Positions 34,700 to 42,929 of a stretch of 64,000 nt of DNA are shown piece by piece. The position numbers were made by a program, and so were the translations under genes. Below the pieces are notes generated by a model. It was given only the letters and a program-made list of their open reading frames with translations, did no database searches and was not told the origin of the DNA. The stretch's first letter is position 1. Every line of letters starts with the position of its first letter. Source of the stretch: an uncultured Carboxylicivirga sp. (GTDB lineage: Bacteria; Bacteroidota; Bacteroidia; Bacteroidales; Marinilabiliaceae); NCBI GenBank assembly GCA_947503525.1, contig CANNEA010000002.1:186001-250000 (forward strand), in the 5' to 3' direction.

Positions 34700-36247
34700 A
34701 TGCGAAGAGTCTGTTTGTTAGCGATACTTTTATGGGCTTTGGGACTTGTGTCTTATGCTTTTTCTAAAGGCAAGCCTAATGTTTTATTCATCACTGTTGA
34801 TGATATGAACTGGAATTCTATTGGAGCTTATGGATGCCAGATACCCGAAATAACACCGAATATTGACCGCCTGGCTGAGGGAGGTATGCGTTTTGAGCAA
34901 GCCTATGTGCAGGCGTCCAACTGTTCACCTTCGCGCAATGTGTTTCAAACCAGCCGTTACCCACATCAAAGTGGCATGCGTGGTTTCTTTTATGTGGAGG
35001 CTGGTTTTAAAACCTTGCCCGAGGTATTAAAAGAGAGTGGATATATAACCGGAGTCATCAACAAGGCAGCCGATAGTAGTCTGAGTCCCGATTTTGAAAA
35101 GTATTGGGATGTTAACCTCAAGTTTAATGGAGCCGAGAAACGTTCCGCCATTTCTTATGGACAGCAAATGGAGAAATTTCTTTCCACTGTTGAGGAGGAA
35201 AAGCAAGCCTTTTATTGTGTGGTGAACGTGGCCGACCCGCATAAACCGTTTTTCAACGATATCAAATCTAAAAAGCAAGGATTTGATGCCTTTGCGCCAT
35301 CAAAAGTGTTCTCGATAGATGAGGTGGAGGTACCGGTTTTTTTGCCGGATGCACCAAAAGTAAAACAAGAGGTGCTTAATTACTACAACTCGGTGAAACG
35401 TGGCGATGATTGTGTGGGAGCTATTCTTGAGGTGCTGAAGAAGAGTCAATATCATGATAAAACCATTGTGATTTTTGTATCGGACCATGGTATGCCTTTA
35501 CCTTATGCCAAGTCATCAGTTTATCCCAATGGTATCCGAACTCCATGGATTATTGCCTGGCCGGGGGAGATTGAGGCAGGTGCCGTCAATACTGTTAATA
35601 TGATTTCGGCCATCGACTTTATGCCTACTGTATTGGATATAGCTGGCATAAAACAGCCATCAGGTGTTGAGGGACAATCGTTTTATCAGGCATTGAAAGG
35701 AAAAGAATTGACCAGCTCTGAATATGTGTTTGCCCAATTTGATGAGAATGCCGGTGGTGTGCCACGGCCTTCACGAACCGTATTGACAAAAAAATATGGT
35801 TATGTTTTTAATGCCTGGGCAACAGGTAAATATCCTTTTAAATGTTCGGCAGATGCTTATGCTACCCATAAGTATATGAAAGCACAAGCAAATTCAAATC
35901 AGCAAGTGAAAGAGCGCTACGTTCATTGGGTGTATCGCTGTGTTGAGGAACTCTACGATTACGAGAACGACCCAAATGCTTTAAATAACCTAATTGATGA
36001 TCCGGAATATAAAGACATCGCTAATCAACTGAGGACTGAATTGGAAAAGCAAATGCAGGCCACCAATGATTATTTGCTACCGGCGTTTAAAGTGCGCAAC
36101 AATAAGGAGGCATTGAATATATGGATGCAGGAAGAAGATCGGAAAGCCAAACAGCGTGCTGAGCAGTTGCAGTGGAAGCGCTATAAGAATCGAAGAGGTG
36201 CAACTAAGGGGCATATTCAATTGTATCAGTCGCACCTAAACGAATAA
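34700..36247 (+). CDS. S1 sulfatase, S1_8-like
   Basis: A 515-residue exported sulfatase with a cleavable signal peptide and no lipobox. D34-D35 (TVDDMNW) and formylglycine Cys75 (NCSPSRNVFQTSRYPHQSG) are present. The SRNVFQTSRYPHQSG continuation and VSDHGMPLPYAKSSVYPNGI resemble the S1_8/heparan N-sulfatase-like branch and differ from the other five sulfatases here. The C-terminus is long and basic. It sits alone directly upstream of the HTCS regulator. Confidence 0.9.
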   Translation: MRRVCLLAILLWALGLVSYAFSKGKPNVLFITVDDMNWNSIGAYGCQIPEITPNIDRLAEGGMRFEQAYVQASNCSPSRNVFQTSRYPHQSGMRGFFYVEAGFKTLPEVLKESGYITGVINKAADSSLSPDFEKYWDVNLKFNGAEKRSAISYGQQMEKFLSTVEEEKQAFYCVVNVADPHKPFFNDIKSKKQGFDAFAPSKVFSIDEVEVPVFLPDAPKVKQEVLNYYNSVKRGDDCVGAILEVLKKSQYHDKTIVIFVSDHGMPLPYAKSSVYPNGIRTPWIIAWPGEIEAGAVNTVNMISAIDFMPTVLDIAGIKQPSGVEGQSFYQALKGKELTSSEYVFAQFDENAGGVPRPSRTVLTKKYGYVFNAWATGKYPFKCSADAYATHKYMKAQANSNQQVKERYVHWVYRCVEELYDYENDPNALNNLIDDPEYKDIANQLRTELEKQMQATNDYLLPAFKVRNNKEALNIWMQEEDRKAKQRAEQLQWKRYKNRRGATKGHIQLYQSHLNE

Positions 36248-36287
36248 TGTTTTATTTTTGTTATTGAGATAACTAAAGAAGTGAATA

Positions 36288-39200
36288 ATGAAAGTAGTTA
36301 TTAGGTATTACACAGTTTTACTTTTTGCATTATTTTTTTTGAGCCAAACGTCAAATGCTTATGAAATTAAGCACCTAGGCGTTGAGGATGGATTAAGTAA
36401 TGGTTATGTCAATGACTTTGAGGTGGATTCATTGGGTTATATGTGGATTGCTACATCCAATGGCCTGAACCGTCACTCGGGGTATGAAATTCGCAACTAC
36501 ACTTTTAATCAAAAGAATAATAAATGGGGAAACAGAGTGATTGATTTGATCAATCACGAGGGTGAGCTTTTTGTTATTAACAGGGGAGGGAGTATTCACC
36601 GGTATCGTTATGAACACGATGACTTTGTGCTTATTGGTGAAGCGTATGGGCATGATTTTATATCCGCTTGTCTGGTGGATGGTAGCCATATGGTTATTGG
36701 TATGGTGAATGGCTTGTTGGTGTTCGATATTACTACCAAACGTTTTAGTAAAGTGCTTCACCCAGAGCTCACCTATAACCGTCATTTAAAAGCAAAAGAT
36801 GGTGCAGTGTATTTAGCCACATCTAAAGGTATTCATACCTTCCGGTTTCATAAAGGCCAACTTACAAAGAGCAAAGTGTATCTCATGAATATGGATATTA
36901 TTCACTTTGATATTGATGAAGGCAAGCGGCTTTGGGTAGGTACTGAAAATAAAGGATTGATCATTATTGATGACCAGGAGAAAGTCCATCGCTCTGATTT
37001 ATTTACATCAGCAGGTAGTTACAATACAGTAAGAGGCATTGCCTTCAACAAGCAAGGGGAAGCCATTGTTGCTGTTGATAGACTTGGCTTATTTGTTATG
37101 GATTCATCACTAAAGGTCAAACAGCAATTCGAACATAATCCGGATAATGCCAACAGCATCAGGCAGAATAGTATTCATGATATTTACATTGATGAGTTTA
37201 ATACGTATTGGCTGGCCTCAGGAGAGACTGGTATTGATATACTTTACAATACCAATCAACCATTTAGGAATATTGCACATATTCTGAATGAGAAAAATAG
37301 TTTACACAACAACAGTGTGCGATCAATCTGTGAGGATCATTATGGTAACATATGGTTTGGTACTGAAGATGGATTGAGTCGCTTATCGCCCGATGGTCAA
37401 TGGAAGGCCTTTAATCAATCCAGACACTTAACGGGCATTCCGGTCCTGTCCATTACTAACTACCGCGACCAACTATTATTAGGTAGCTATGGTGAAGGCC
37501 TTATGCAACTTAATCCGCAGAATGGCAGGCTTGTTTTTGATAAACAAGTTGAGAAACCACCTCATAACTTGGTATTTACAAGCTTTGTAGACGGAGATGA
37601 AGTGTGGTTTGGTGGTACTGATGGCCCTGTTATGTGTTATGTCAATGGTCAACTAAATCAAACCTATCCGGTCGGAAGTGCCAAATATTTTACTAAAGGT
37701 AAGGATGAAACCATGTTTGTTGGCTGTATGAATGGTGTTTTTAAGTTGAATAAGCGTAACGTCAGTCATCGTCGATTGACTTTTTCAACCGAAACAGCCA
37801 ATAACGTGCTGACCAATGTATTTGGTTTGTATTACGACCAAGAACATAACTTATGGATTGGTAATGACAGAGGCTTGTTTGTTTATGATATAGATACGGA
37901 CCAGGTAACGCAGTTAAGTCCTGAAAATAATAAGCAACTAGGTATTGTATATTCTATATTGGATGACCATCGCAATAATTTGTGGCTGGCAGCAAGCACG
38001 GGCCTCTGGAAGCTGGATGTTAAGATGGGCCACTTCAGACATTACGATGCTAAAGATGGAGTTATGGCCAACGAATTTGGCTTTGGGGCATCTGCTAAAT
38101 TAAAAAGTGGCGAATTGGCTTTTGGGGGACCTGATGGAGCTGTTATTTTTCATCCTGATAGTGTGAGGGAATATAAGAACACAGGAAAGCTTAGGGTATC
38201 AGAATTTCTCATTAACGGATTAAGGCCTGATAGCAATTTTATTGCAAAAGATATTAATTACCAGGATGAACTTAAGCTGACGTATAACCAGAATTCACTG
38301 TCGTTTGCATTTGAAGTGGTTGAATTACATGGTCCACGTAAAAGTATTTTTGAATGGCAGTTAATTGGCTATGATGAGCAGGTGATCAAGTCATCTGATA
38401 ACCGTATAGCGAGTTATAGCAAGCTCAGTCCAGGTGATTATCAATTGCTTGTCAAAGCTATTTCTCCTGATGGTAAATATCTTGATACCGATTATCATTT
38501 GAAGATTGAAATATTAAATCCGTTGTGGTTAAGATGGTGGGCTTTTGTTTTCTATGCCTTTGTTATTTTAGGCTTGATAGCACTGATAATAACTACAAAC
38601 CGAACCAAACAAAAGCAACGTTTTAGCGATGAAAAAATACGATTTTTTGTGAATGTAGCCCATGATATACGTACACCAATTTCGCTTATTCAGTTGTTAA
38701 TTGAGCAGCTACCAAAATCTGAGAAAAGCAAGGAGACCGTAGAGCTAATCATGCGAAATGCAGGAAGCCTTAATGAATATGTTTCGCAGTTATTGGAATT
38801 TCAAAAAGCAGAACGACAGAAGCTTAAGTTAAAAGTGCAAGAAGTAGATTTAAAGAAATTACTTAAATCAATATCGAATGATTTTCAACCACTTCTTGAG
38901 AAAAAATCAATGGATTTGGAGTTATCATCGCATGATGTCAATCTTTGGGTGGATAAAGTAAAAATCAGTCGTGTTTTCAATAATTTGATATCCAATGCCA
39001 TTAAATATGGCGAGGAAGGTGGAAGTATTAAGATAAAAACAGAATTACTGGAAGGTAAACTTAGAATCGATTTTATCGACAACGGAATGGGTGTGCCTGA
39101 AAAACAACAAAAGCAAATTTTTACCCGATTCTCACGAGCCGACAATGTGCGCTTAAGTGGTATTGCAGGTACTGGTATTGGATTGATGCTTGCTAAGCGA

Positions 39201-40118
39201 ATTGTTGAATTACATCAGGGGCATATCTACCTCAAGAGTCAGGAAAATATTGGGTCTACCTTTTCTGTTGAGTTGTTACTTGGTTCAGGACATTTTAAAG
39301 ATGACGAAATTATTATCAAAGACGAGCATGATAAGGCTGGTCATAAAGTTTCAGATATTATTGGCGAGAATAAGTTGGTATTATTGGTTGAAGATAATGA
39401 GGATTTAAGATCGACAATAAAAACGGAGCTTGAGAAAAGTTATCGTATAATTGAAGCTCCCAACGGTAAAGAAGGTTTGGTATTGGCTGTTGAAAAGAAC
39501 CCGGATTTAATCATTACTGATGTTATGATGCCACAGATGAGCGGCAAAGAATTGTGCCAGGTAATAAAGAGTAATTTCAAAACCAGTCATATTCCGGTGG
39601 TGATGATAACTGCACTTAGCGGTGTTGATGATAAAGTAGAAGGGCTAGAAGTGGGGGCCGATGCTTATGTTGAAAAACCCTTTAGTATAGAAGTATTAAA
39701 AGCCACGATTAATAATTTACTACGAACAAGGCAGGCGCTTGGACAGGAGGCTGATAAAGCGGAAGAGAAGAAAGCACATTATACATCTCCTGATGAAGAA
39801 TTCTTGTCAAATGCTGTTCAGCTTATAAAGGAGAACATAACGGACAGGGATTTTACCATTGATGTGCTTTGTGAACGATTAGGCTTTAGTCGTTCCAACT
39901 TATTCAGAAAGTTAAAAGGCTTAACGGGTATGACACCGTCTGACCTTATGATAAAAATAAAATTGAACCATGCCGTAGAATTGTTCAAATCAAATCAAAA
40001 TATGCGCATTGCCGATATTGCGTATGAGTCGGGTTTTCACGATCCTAAATATTTCAGCACAGTCTTCAAAAAGTTTCATGGGAAAACGCCAAAAGAATTT
40101 ATGGAAACATTGGATTAG
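36288..40118 (+). CDS. Hybrid two-component system regulator (HTCS) of the PUL
   Basis: A 1276-residue single-protein sensor-regulator. Signal peptide, then a periplasmic region of repeated Reg_prop blades (for example DSLGYMWIATSNGLNRHSG, YGNIWFGTEDGLSRL) forming two propellers, a Y_Y_Y domain, a membrane helix near residue 750, HisKA with H792 (NVAHDIRTP), an ATPase domain (GTGIGLMLAK), a receiver with D1078 (TDVMMPQM) and a C-terminal AraC HTH. HTCS proteins bind an oligosaccharide breakdown product in the periplasm and switch on the sus genes. It precedes the enzyme-SusCD operon at 40446, its likely target. Confidence 0.96.
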   Translation: MKVVIRYYTVLLFALFFLSQTSNAYEIKHLGVEDGLSNGYVNDFEVDSLGYMWIATSNGLNRHSGYEIRNYTFNQKNNKWGNRVIDLINHEGELFVINRGGSIHRYRYEHDDFVLIGEAYGHDFISACLVDGSHMVIGMVNGLLVFDITTKRFSKVLHPELTYNRHLKAKDGAVYLATSKGIHTFRFHKGQLTKSKVYLMNMDIIHFDIDEGKRLWVGTENKGLIIIDDQEKVHRSDLFTSAGSYNTVRGIAFNKQGEAIVAVDRLGLFVMDSSLKVKQQFEHNPDNANSIRQNSIHDIYIDEFNTYWLASGETGIDILYNTNQPFRNIAHILNEKNSLHNNSVRSICEDHYGNIWFGTEDGLSRLSPDGQWKAFNQSRHLTGIPVLSITNYRDQLLLGSYGEGLMQLNPQNGRLVFDKQVEKPPHNLVFTSFVDGDEVWFGGTDGPVMCYVNGQLNQTYPVGSAKYFTKGKDETMFVGCMNGVFKLNKRNVSHRRLTFSTETANNVLTNVFGLYYDQEHNLWIGNDRGLFVYDIDTDQVTQLSPENNKQLGIVYSILDDHRNNLWLAASTGLWKLDVKMGHFRHYDAKDGVMANEFGFGASAKLKSGELAFGGPDGAVIFHPDSVREYKNTGKLRVSEFLINGLRPDSNFIAKDINYQDELKLTYNQNSLSFAFEVVELHGPRKSIFEWQLIGYDEQVIKSSDNRIASYSKLSPGDYQLLVKAISPDGKYLDTDYHLKIEILNPLWLRWWAFVFYAFVILGLIALIITTNRTKQKQRFSDEKIRFFVNVAHDIRTPISLIQLLIEQLPKSEKSKETVELIMRNAGSLNEYVSQLLEFQKAERQKLKLKVQEVDLKKLLKSISNDFQPLLEKKSMDLELSSHDVNLWVDKVKISRVFNNLISNAIKYGEEGGSIKIKTELLEGKLRIDFIDNGMGVPEKQQKQIFTRFSRADNVRLSGIAGTGIGLMLAKRIVELHQGHIYLKSQENIGSTFSVELLLGSGHFKDDEIIIKDEHDKAGHKVSDIIGENKLVLLVEDNEDLRSTIKTELEKSYRIIEAPNGKEGLVLAVEKNPDLIITDVMMPQMSGKELCQVIKSNFKTSHIPVVMITALSGVDDKVEGLEVGADAYVEKPFSIEVLKATINNLLRTRQALGQEADKAEEKKAHYTSPDEEFLSNAVQLIKENITDRDFTIDVLCERLGFSRSNLFRKLKGLTGMTPSDLMIKIKLNHAVELFKSNQNMRIADIAYESGFHDPKYFSTVFKKFHGKTPKEFMETLD

Positions 40119-40143
40119 GTCTTGTTTAATTCTGAACAAATTA

Positions 40144-40181
40144 AATGCGGAATAGGCCATATGGTCTATTCCGCATTTTTT
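40144..40181 (+). terminator. Intrinsic terminator after the HTCS gene
   Basis: A long stem (AATGCGGAATA / TATTCCGCATT, with a further imperfect inner part around CCATATGG) followed by seven T. It ends HTCS transcription, so the downstream operon must start from its own promoter. The remaining 264 bp to 40445 should contain that promoter and the HTCS operator, but I see no clear consensus. Confidence 0.85.
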
Positions 40182-40445
40182 TATTGCTAACGATCCGAAT
40201 GTTATCAATTAAATAAGGGCGAATTTATTTTTAAAACCTGACTGATTGATGCTGTAAGTGATTGTATGTAAGCTGGTAGAGCTTGTGGGTTTGGGATTCA
40301 ACCTATCTGCACAGTAATTCAACCTCCCTTTTGTATTACTTTCTCATATTGCAATCGTGAAAGTGCATATTGATTAAATCAGAGGATTTAAATAACAGCA
40401 CAGAAAAGTAATGAGACTAAAATCAAAATAATTAAATCAAGTAAT

Positions 40446-41699
40446 ATGAAGATTATCTATGTTATCGTCGGTTTGGTGCTTTTAGCAAGTACTTTGGCAT
40501 TGACAAAACAGAAAACAGATGATGCCACTGAAAAAGTAATTAATGATTACAACTATGTAATCAGCACACAAACGGTTGGGTCGAAATATAAATTCACCGA
40601 AGAATCCATGTTGGTGGAAACGGCACGGCAGATAAAAGACATGGGCTCCAATCTGCTTAAATTCTCTATGCACCCACGATACTGCACTGAGAATTATGGT
40701 CTGCCTGAAAATAAAGAAATAACTTCTTTAACAAAGCTGGCACAATTAGAGCCATCAGTAAAAGAGGTGCTTAATATGGATTTTAAATATTACCACATCT
40801 GGGTGTATGGCTTTTCCCAATATTTGCCTGAACCTCCAGGACAGAAAAATGATACCACGCAAGTTAAGTTCATTGGTGGCTATGAAGATTGCTATGCTGA
40901 TGCATTGTATGATGAGTTATATGAACTGACCGCCTACATGTTGAAAGAGTTTAATAACTCCGGCAAGGTATTTTACCTGGGCAATTGGGAAGGTGACTGG
41001 CATTTACGTTGGCACTACGATCGCACAAAACCAGCTGATGAAGCTACATTGGAAGGTATCAAAAAGTGGTTTAAAATACGTCAGAAGGCCATTGATGATG
41101 CCAAGCGCGATATAGAGTATAAGAATGTTGAGATCTATCATTATATGGAGGTCAATCTCATACAGCGTGCTATAGATTTAGGTGATAAGGTATTAACCAA
41201 TTCAGTCTTGCAAGAAGTCAATCCTGATTATGTATCCTATTCAACTTACGATGTAACCAACCCGCCTAAAACAGAAGCTGAGTTGATTACGAAGCTGAAA
41301 AAGGCTTTGGATTACATTGAATCGCATCTGCCCGCAAAAGAAGGACTCCCTGAAGGTAAGCGAGTTTGGATAGGCGAATATGGTAGCCCATTCATCAGCC
41401 ATGGCGAAGATGTGCAAGATGAGCGTGCTAAATGGGTGATTAAAGCAGGCTTAGAGTGGGAGTCTCCTTTTATTCTTTTTTGGGAAATGTATAATAACGA
41501 GATTAAGAAGGAAACAGGCGAACAAGTGGGTTACTGGATGATCGATGATGAAGGTAAAAAACAGAAGATTTGGAAAACGCATAACAAGTTTTATAAAGAA
41601 AGTCAGCGTTTTGTAGAAGAGTACTATCAGGAACATAACAAGGTACCATCCTTAACTGCCTTTAAGGAAGCAGCATTAAATTTTAAAGCACTTAAATAA
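40446..41699 (+). CDS. Secreted putative glycoside hydrolase, unassigned family (paralogue A)
   Basis: A 417-residue protein with an N-terminal signal or anchor. It is a paralogue of the next two genes. Three Glu residues are invariant in all three: E182 (GNWEGDW), E235 (HYMEVN) and E311 (IGEYG). A terminal FWEMYNNE block resembles the last strand of a TIM barrel. IGE near the end and an earlier Glu are compatible with a retaining clan GH-A-like enzyme, but the usual Asn-Glu pair is absent (N-W-E). I cannot place it in a known family. First gene of the operon leading to SusCD, so probably a backbone-cutting enzyme in the periplasm. Confidence 0.7.
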   Translation: MKIIYVIVGLVLLASTLALTKQKTDDATEKVINDYNYVISTQTVGSKYKFTEESMLVETARQIKDMGSNLLKFSMHPRYCTENYGLPENKEITSLTKLAQLEPSVKEVLNMDFKYYHIWVYGFSQYLPEPPGQKNDTTQVKFIGGYEDCYADALYDELYELTAYMLKEFNNSGKVFYLGNWEGDWHLRWHYDRTKPADEATLEGIKKWFKIRQKAIDDAKRDIEYKNVEIYHYMEVNLIQRAIDLGDKVLTNSVLQEVNPDYVSYSTYDVTNPPKTEAELITKLKKALDYIESHLPAKEGLPEGKRVWIGEYGSPFISHGEDVQDERAKWVIKAGLEWESPFILFWEMYNNEIKKETGEQVGYWMIDDEGKKQKIWKTHNKFYKESQRFVEEYYQEHNKVPSLTAFKEAALNFKALK

Positions 41700-41705
41700 A
41701 TAGCT

Positions 41706-42914
41706 ATGCGTATTTTAATGGTTTTAATATTTTCAGTCCTCCCTTTTGCTTTGCTTAAAGGACAAAGCAAGGAAGGTGCTACCTATGATAAGGCGCCAAA
41801 GCTGGAGGATTATAATTTTGTATTAGGTACACAAGCCATAGGTGCTAAATATAAGTTTACAAAAGACTCTTATATCGTTGAGCAGGCCAAACATATACGT
41901 GGCATGGGCTCAAATATTCTAAAGGTTTCATTGGGTAAAAACTATACCAAGTCTTATGGTATGAAGCCGGTTTCAGGCATTAAATCAACGCTCGATTTGC
42001 TTAAGAAGAAAAAGGATTACCAAAAAGTGTTGGATATGGATTTTAAATACATATTCCTTTGGGTACATTCTTTTACCGAAGCCAAATGGCAGGATGGACT
42101 GGATGCGAATGAAAAACTGATGTTGTACCGCGAGATGTATGAATTAACCGAGTATATGTTGAAAACATACAGTGGTACTGGCAAAACCTTTTTGTTTGGG
42201 AACTGGGAGGGTGACTGGTTATTGCATGCAGGTTACGATAGAAAAAGTACCCCTTCAGATGAACGGATTCAGGGCATGATTGATTGGTTTAACATCCGTC
42301 AGATTGCGGTGGATGATGCTAAGAAAAACACGCCGCACGAAAATGTGGAGCTGTGGCATTATATTGAGTTAAATCTGGTGCTGAAAGGGATGCAGGGAGA
42401 GAAGTGCATTGTCAACAGTGTATTACCTAATATCAATCCCGACCTGGTCTCTTACTCCAGTTATGAAATCATCAAAAAGAAAGAGACCTACGAGGACTTG
42501 AAAAAGGCAGTAGGTGAGACGATGGATTATATTGAAAGTAAGCTACCGGCTAAAGAAGGTATTCCGTTTAAACGCCGTGTTTACATTGGTGAGTACGGCT
42601 ACCAAACCAATAAAAAACAGGATGATGACCAACAAAACTTCCTGACTAGACGAATGATGAAAGTGAGCCTGGATTTGGATTTACCTTTCTCATTGCATTG
42701 GGAGATGTATAATAACGAATATACAAAAGCAGGTGTTTCCAAAGGGATGTCGATGATTAGTGAAGAAGGTAAAAAGAAGCCGGTTTATTATCTGCACCAG
42801 AATTACTATTCCGAGATGAATGAGTACCTGAAAAACTATAAAAAGGAACACAAGACATATCCCGAATATGAAGTATTTAAACAGAAAGCGATTAAGGTGC
42901 TTGATAAGCTTTAA
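41706..42914 (+). CDS. Secreted putative glycoside hydrolase, unassigned family (paralogue B)
   Basis: A 402-residue protein with a signal peptide (cleavage near LLKGQ). It is close to paralogue A throughout: FKYIFLWVHSF, YELTEYMLK, GNWEGDW (E168), HYIELN (E221), NPDLVSYSSYE, IGEYGY (E296) and HWEMYNNE. It starts 6 bp after paralogue A. The Glu spacing is the same (53 and 75-76 residues), so the active site is probably shared while loops differ, suggesting different positions or decorations on the same glycan. Confidence 0.7.
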   Translation: MRILMVLIFSVLPFALLKGQSKEGATYDKAPKLEDYNFVLGTQAIGAKYKFTKDSYIVEQAKHIRGMGSNILKVSLGKNYTKSYGMKPVSGIKSTLDLLKKKKDYQKVLDMDFKYIFLWVHSFTEAKWQDGLDANEKLMLYREMYELTEYMLKTYSGTGKTFLFGNWEGDWLLHAGYDRKSTPSDERIQGMIDWFNIRQIAVDDAKKNTPHENVELWHYIELNLVLKGMQGEKCIVNSVLPNINPDLVSYSSYEIIKKKETYEDLKKAVGETMDYIESKLPAKEGIPFKRRVYIGEYGYQTNKKQDDDQQNFLTRRMMKVSLDLDLPFSLHWEMYNNEYTKAGVSKGMSMISEEGKKKPVYYLHQNYYSEMNEYLKNYKKEHKTYPEYEVFKQKAIKVLDKL

Positions 42915-42929
42915 ACCAAAGAAAGATTT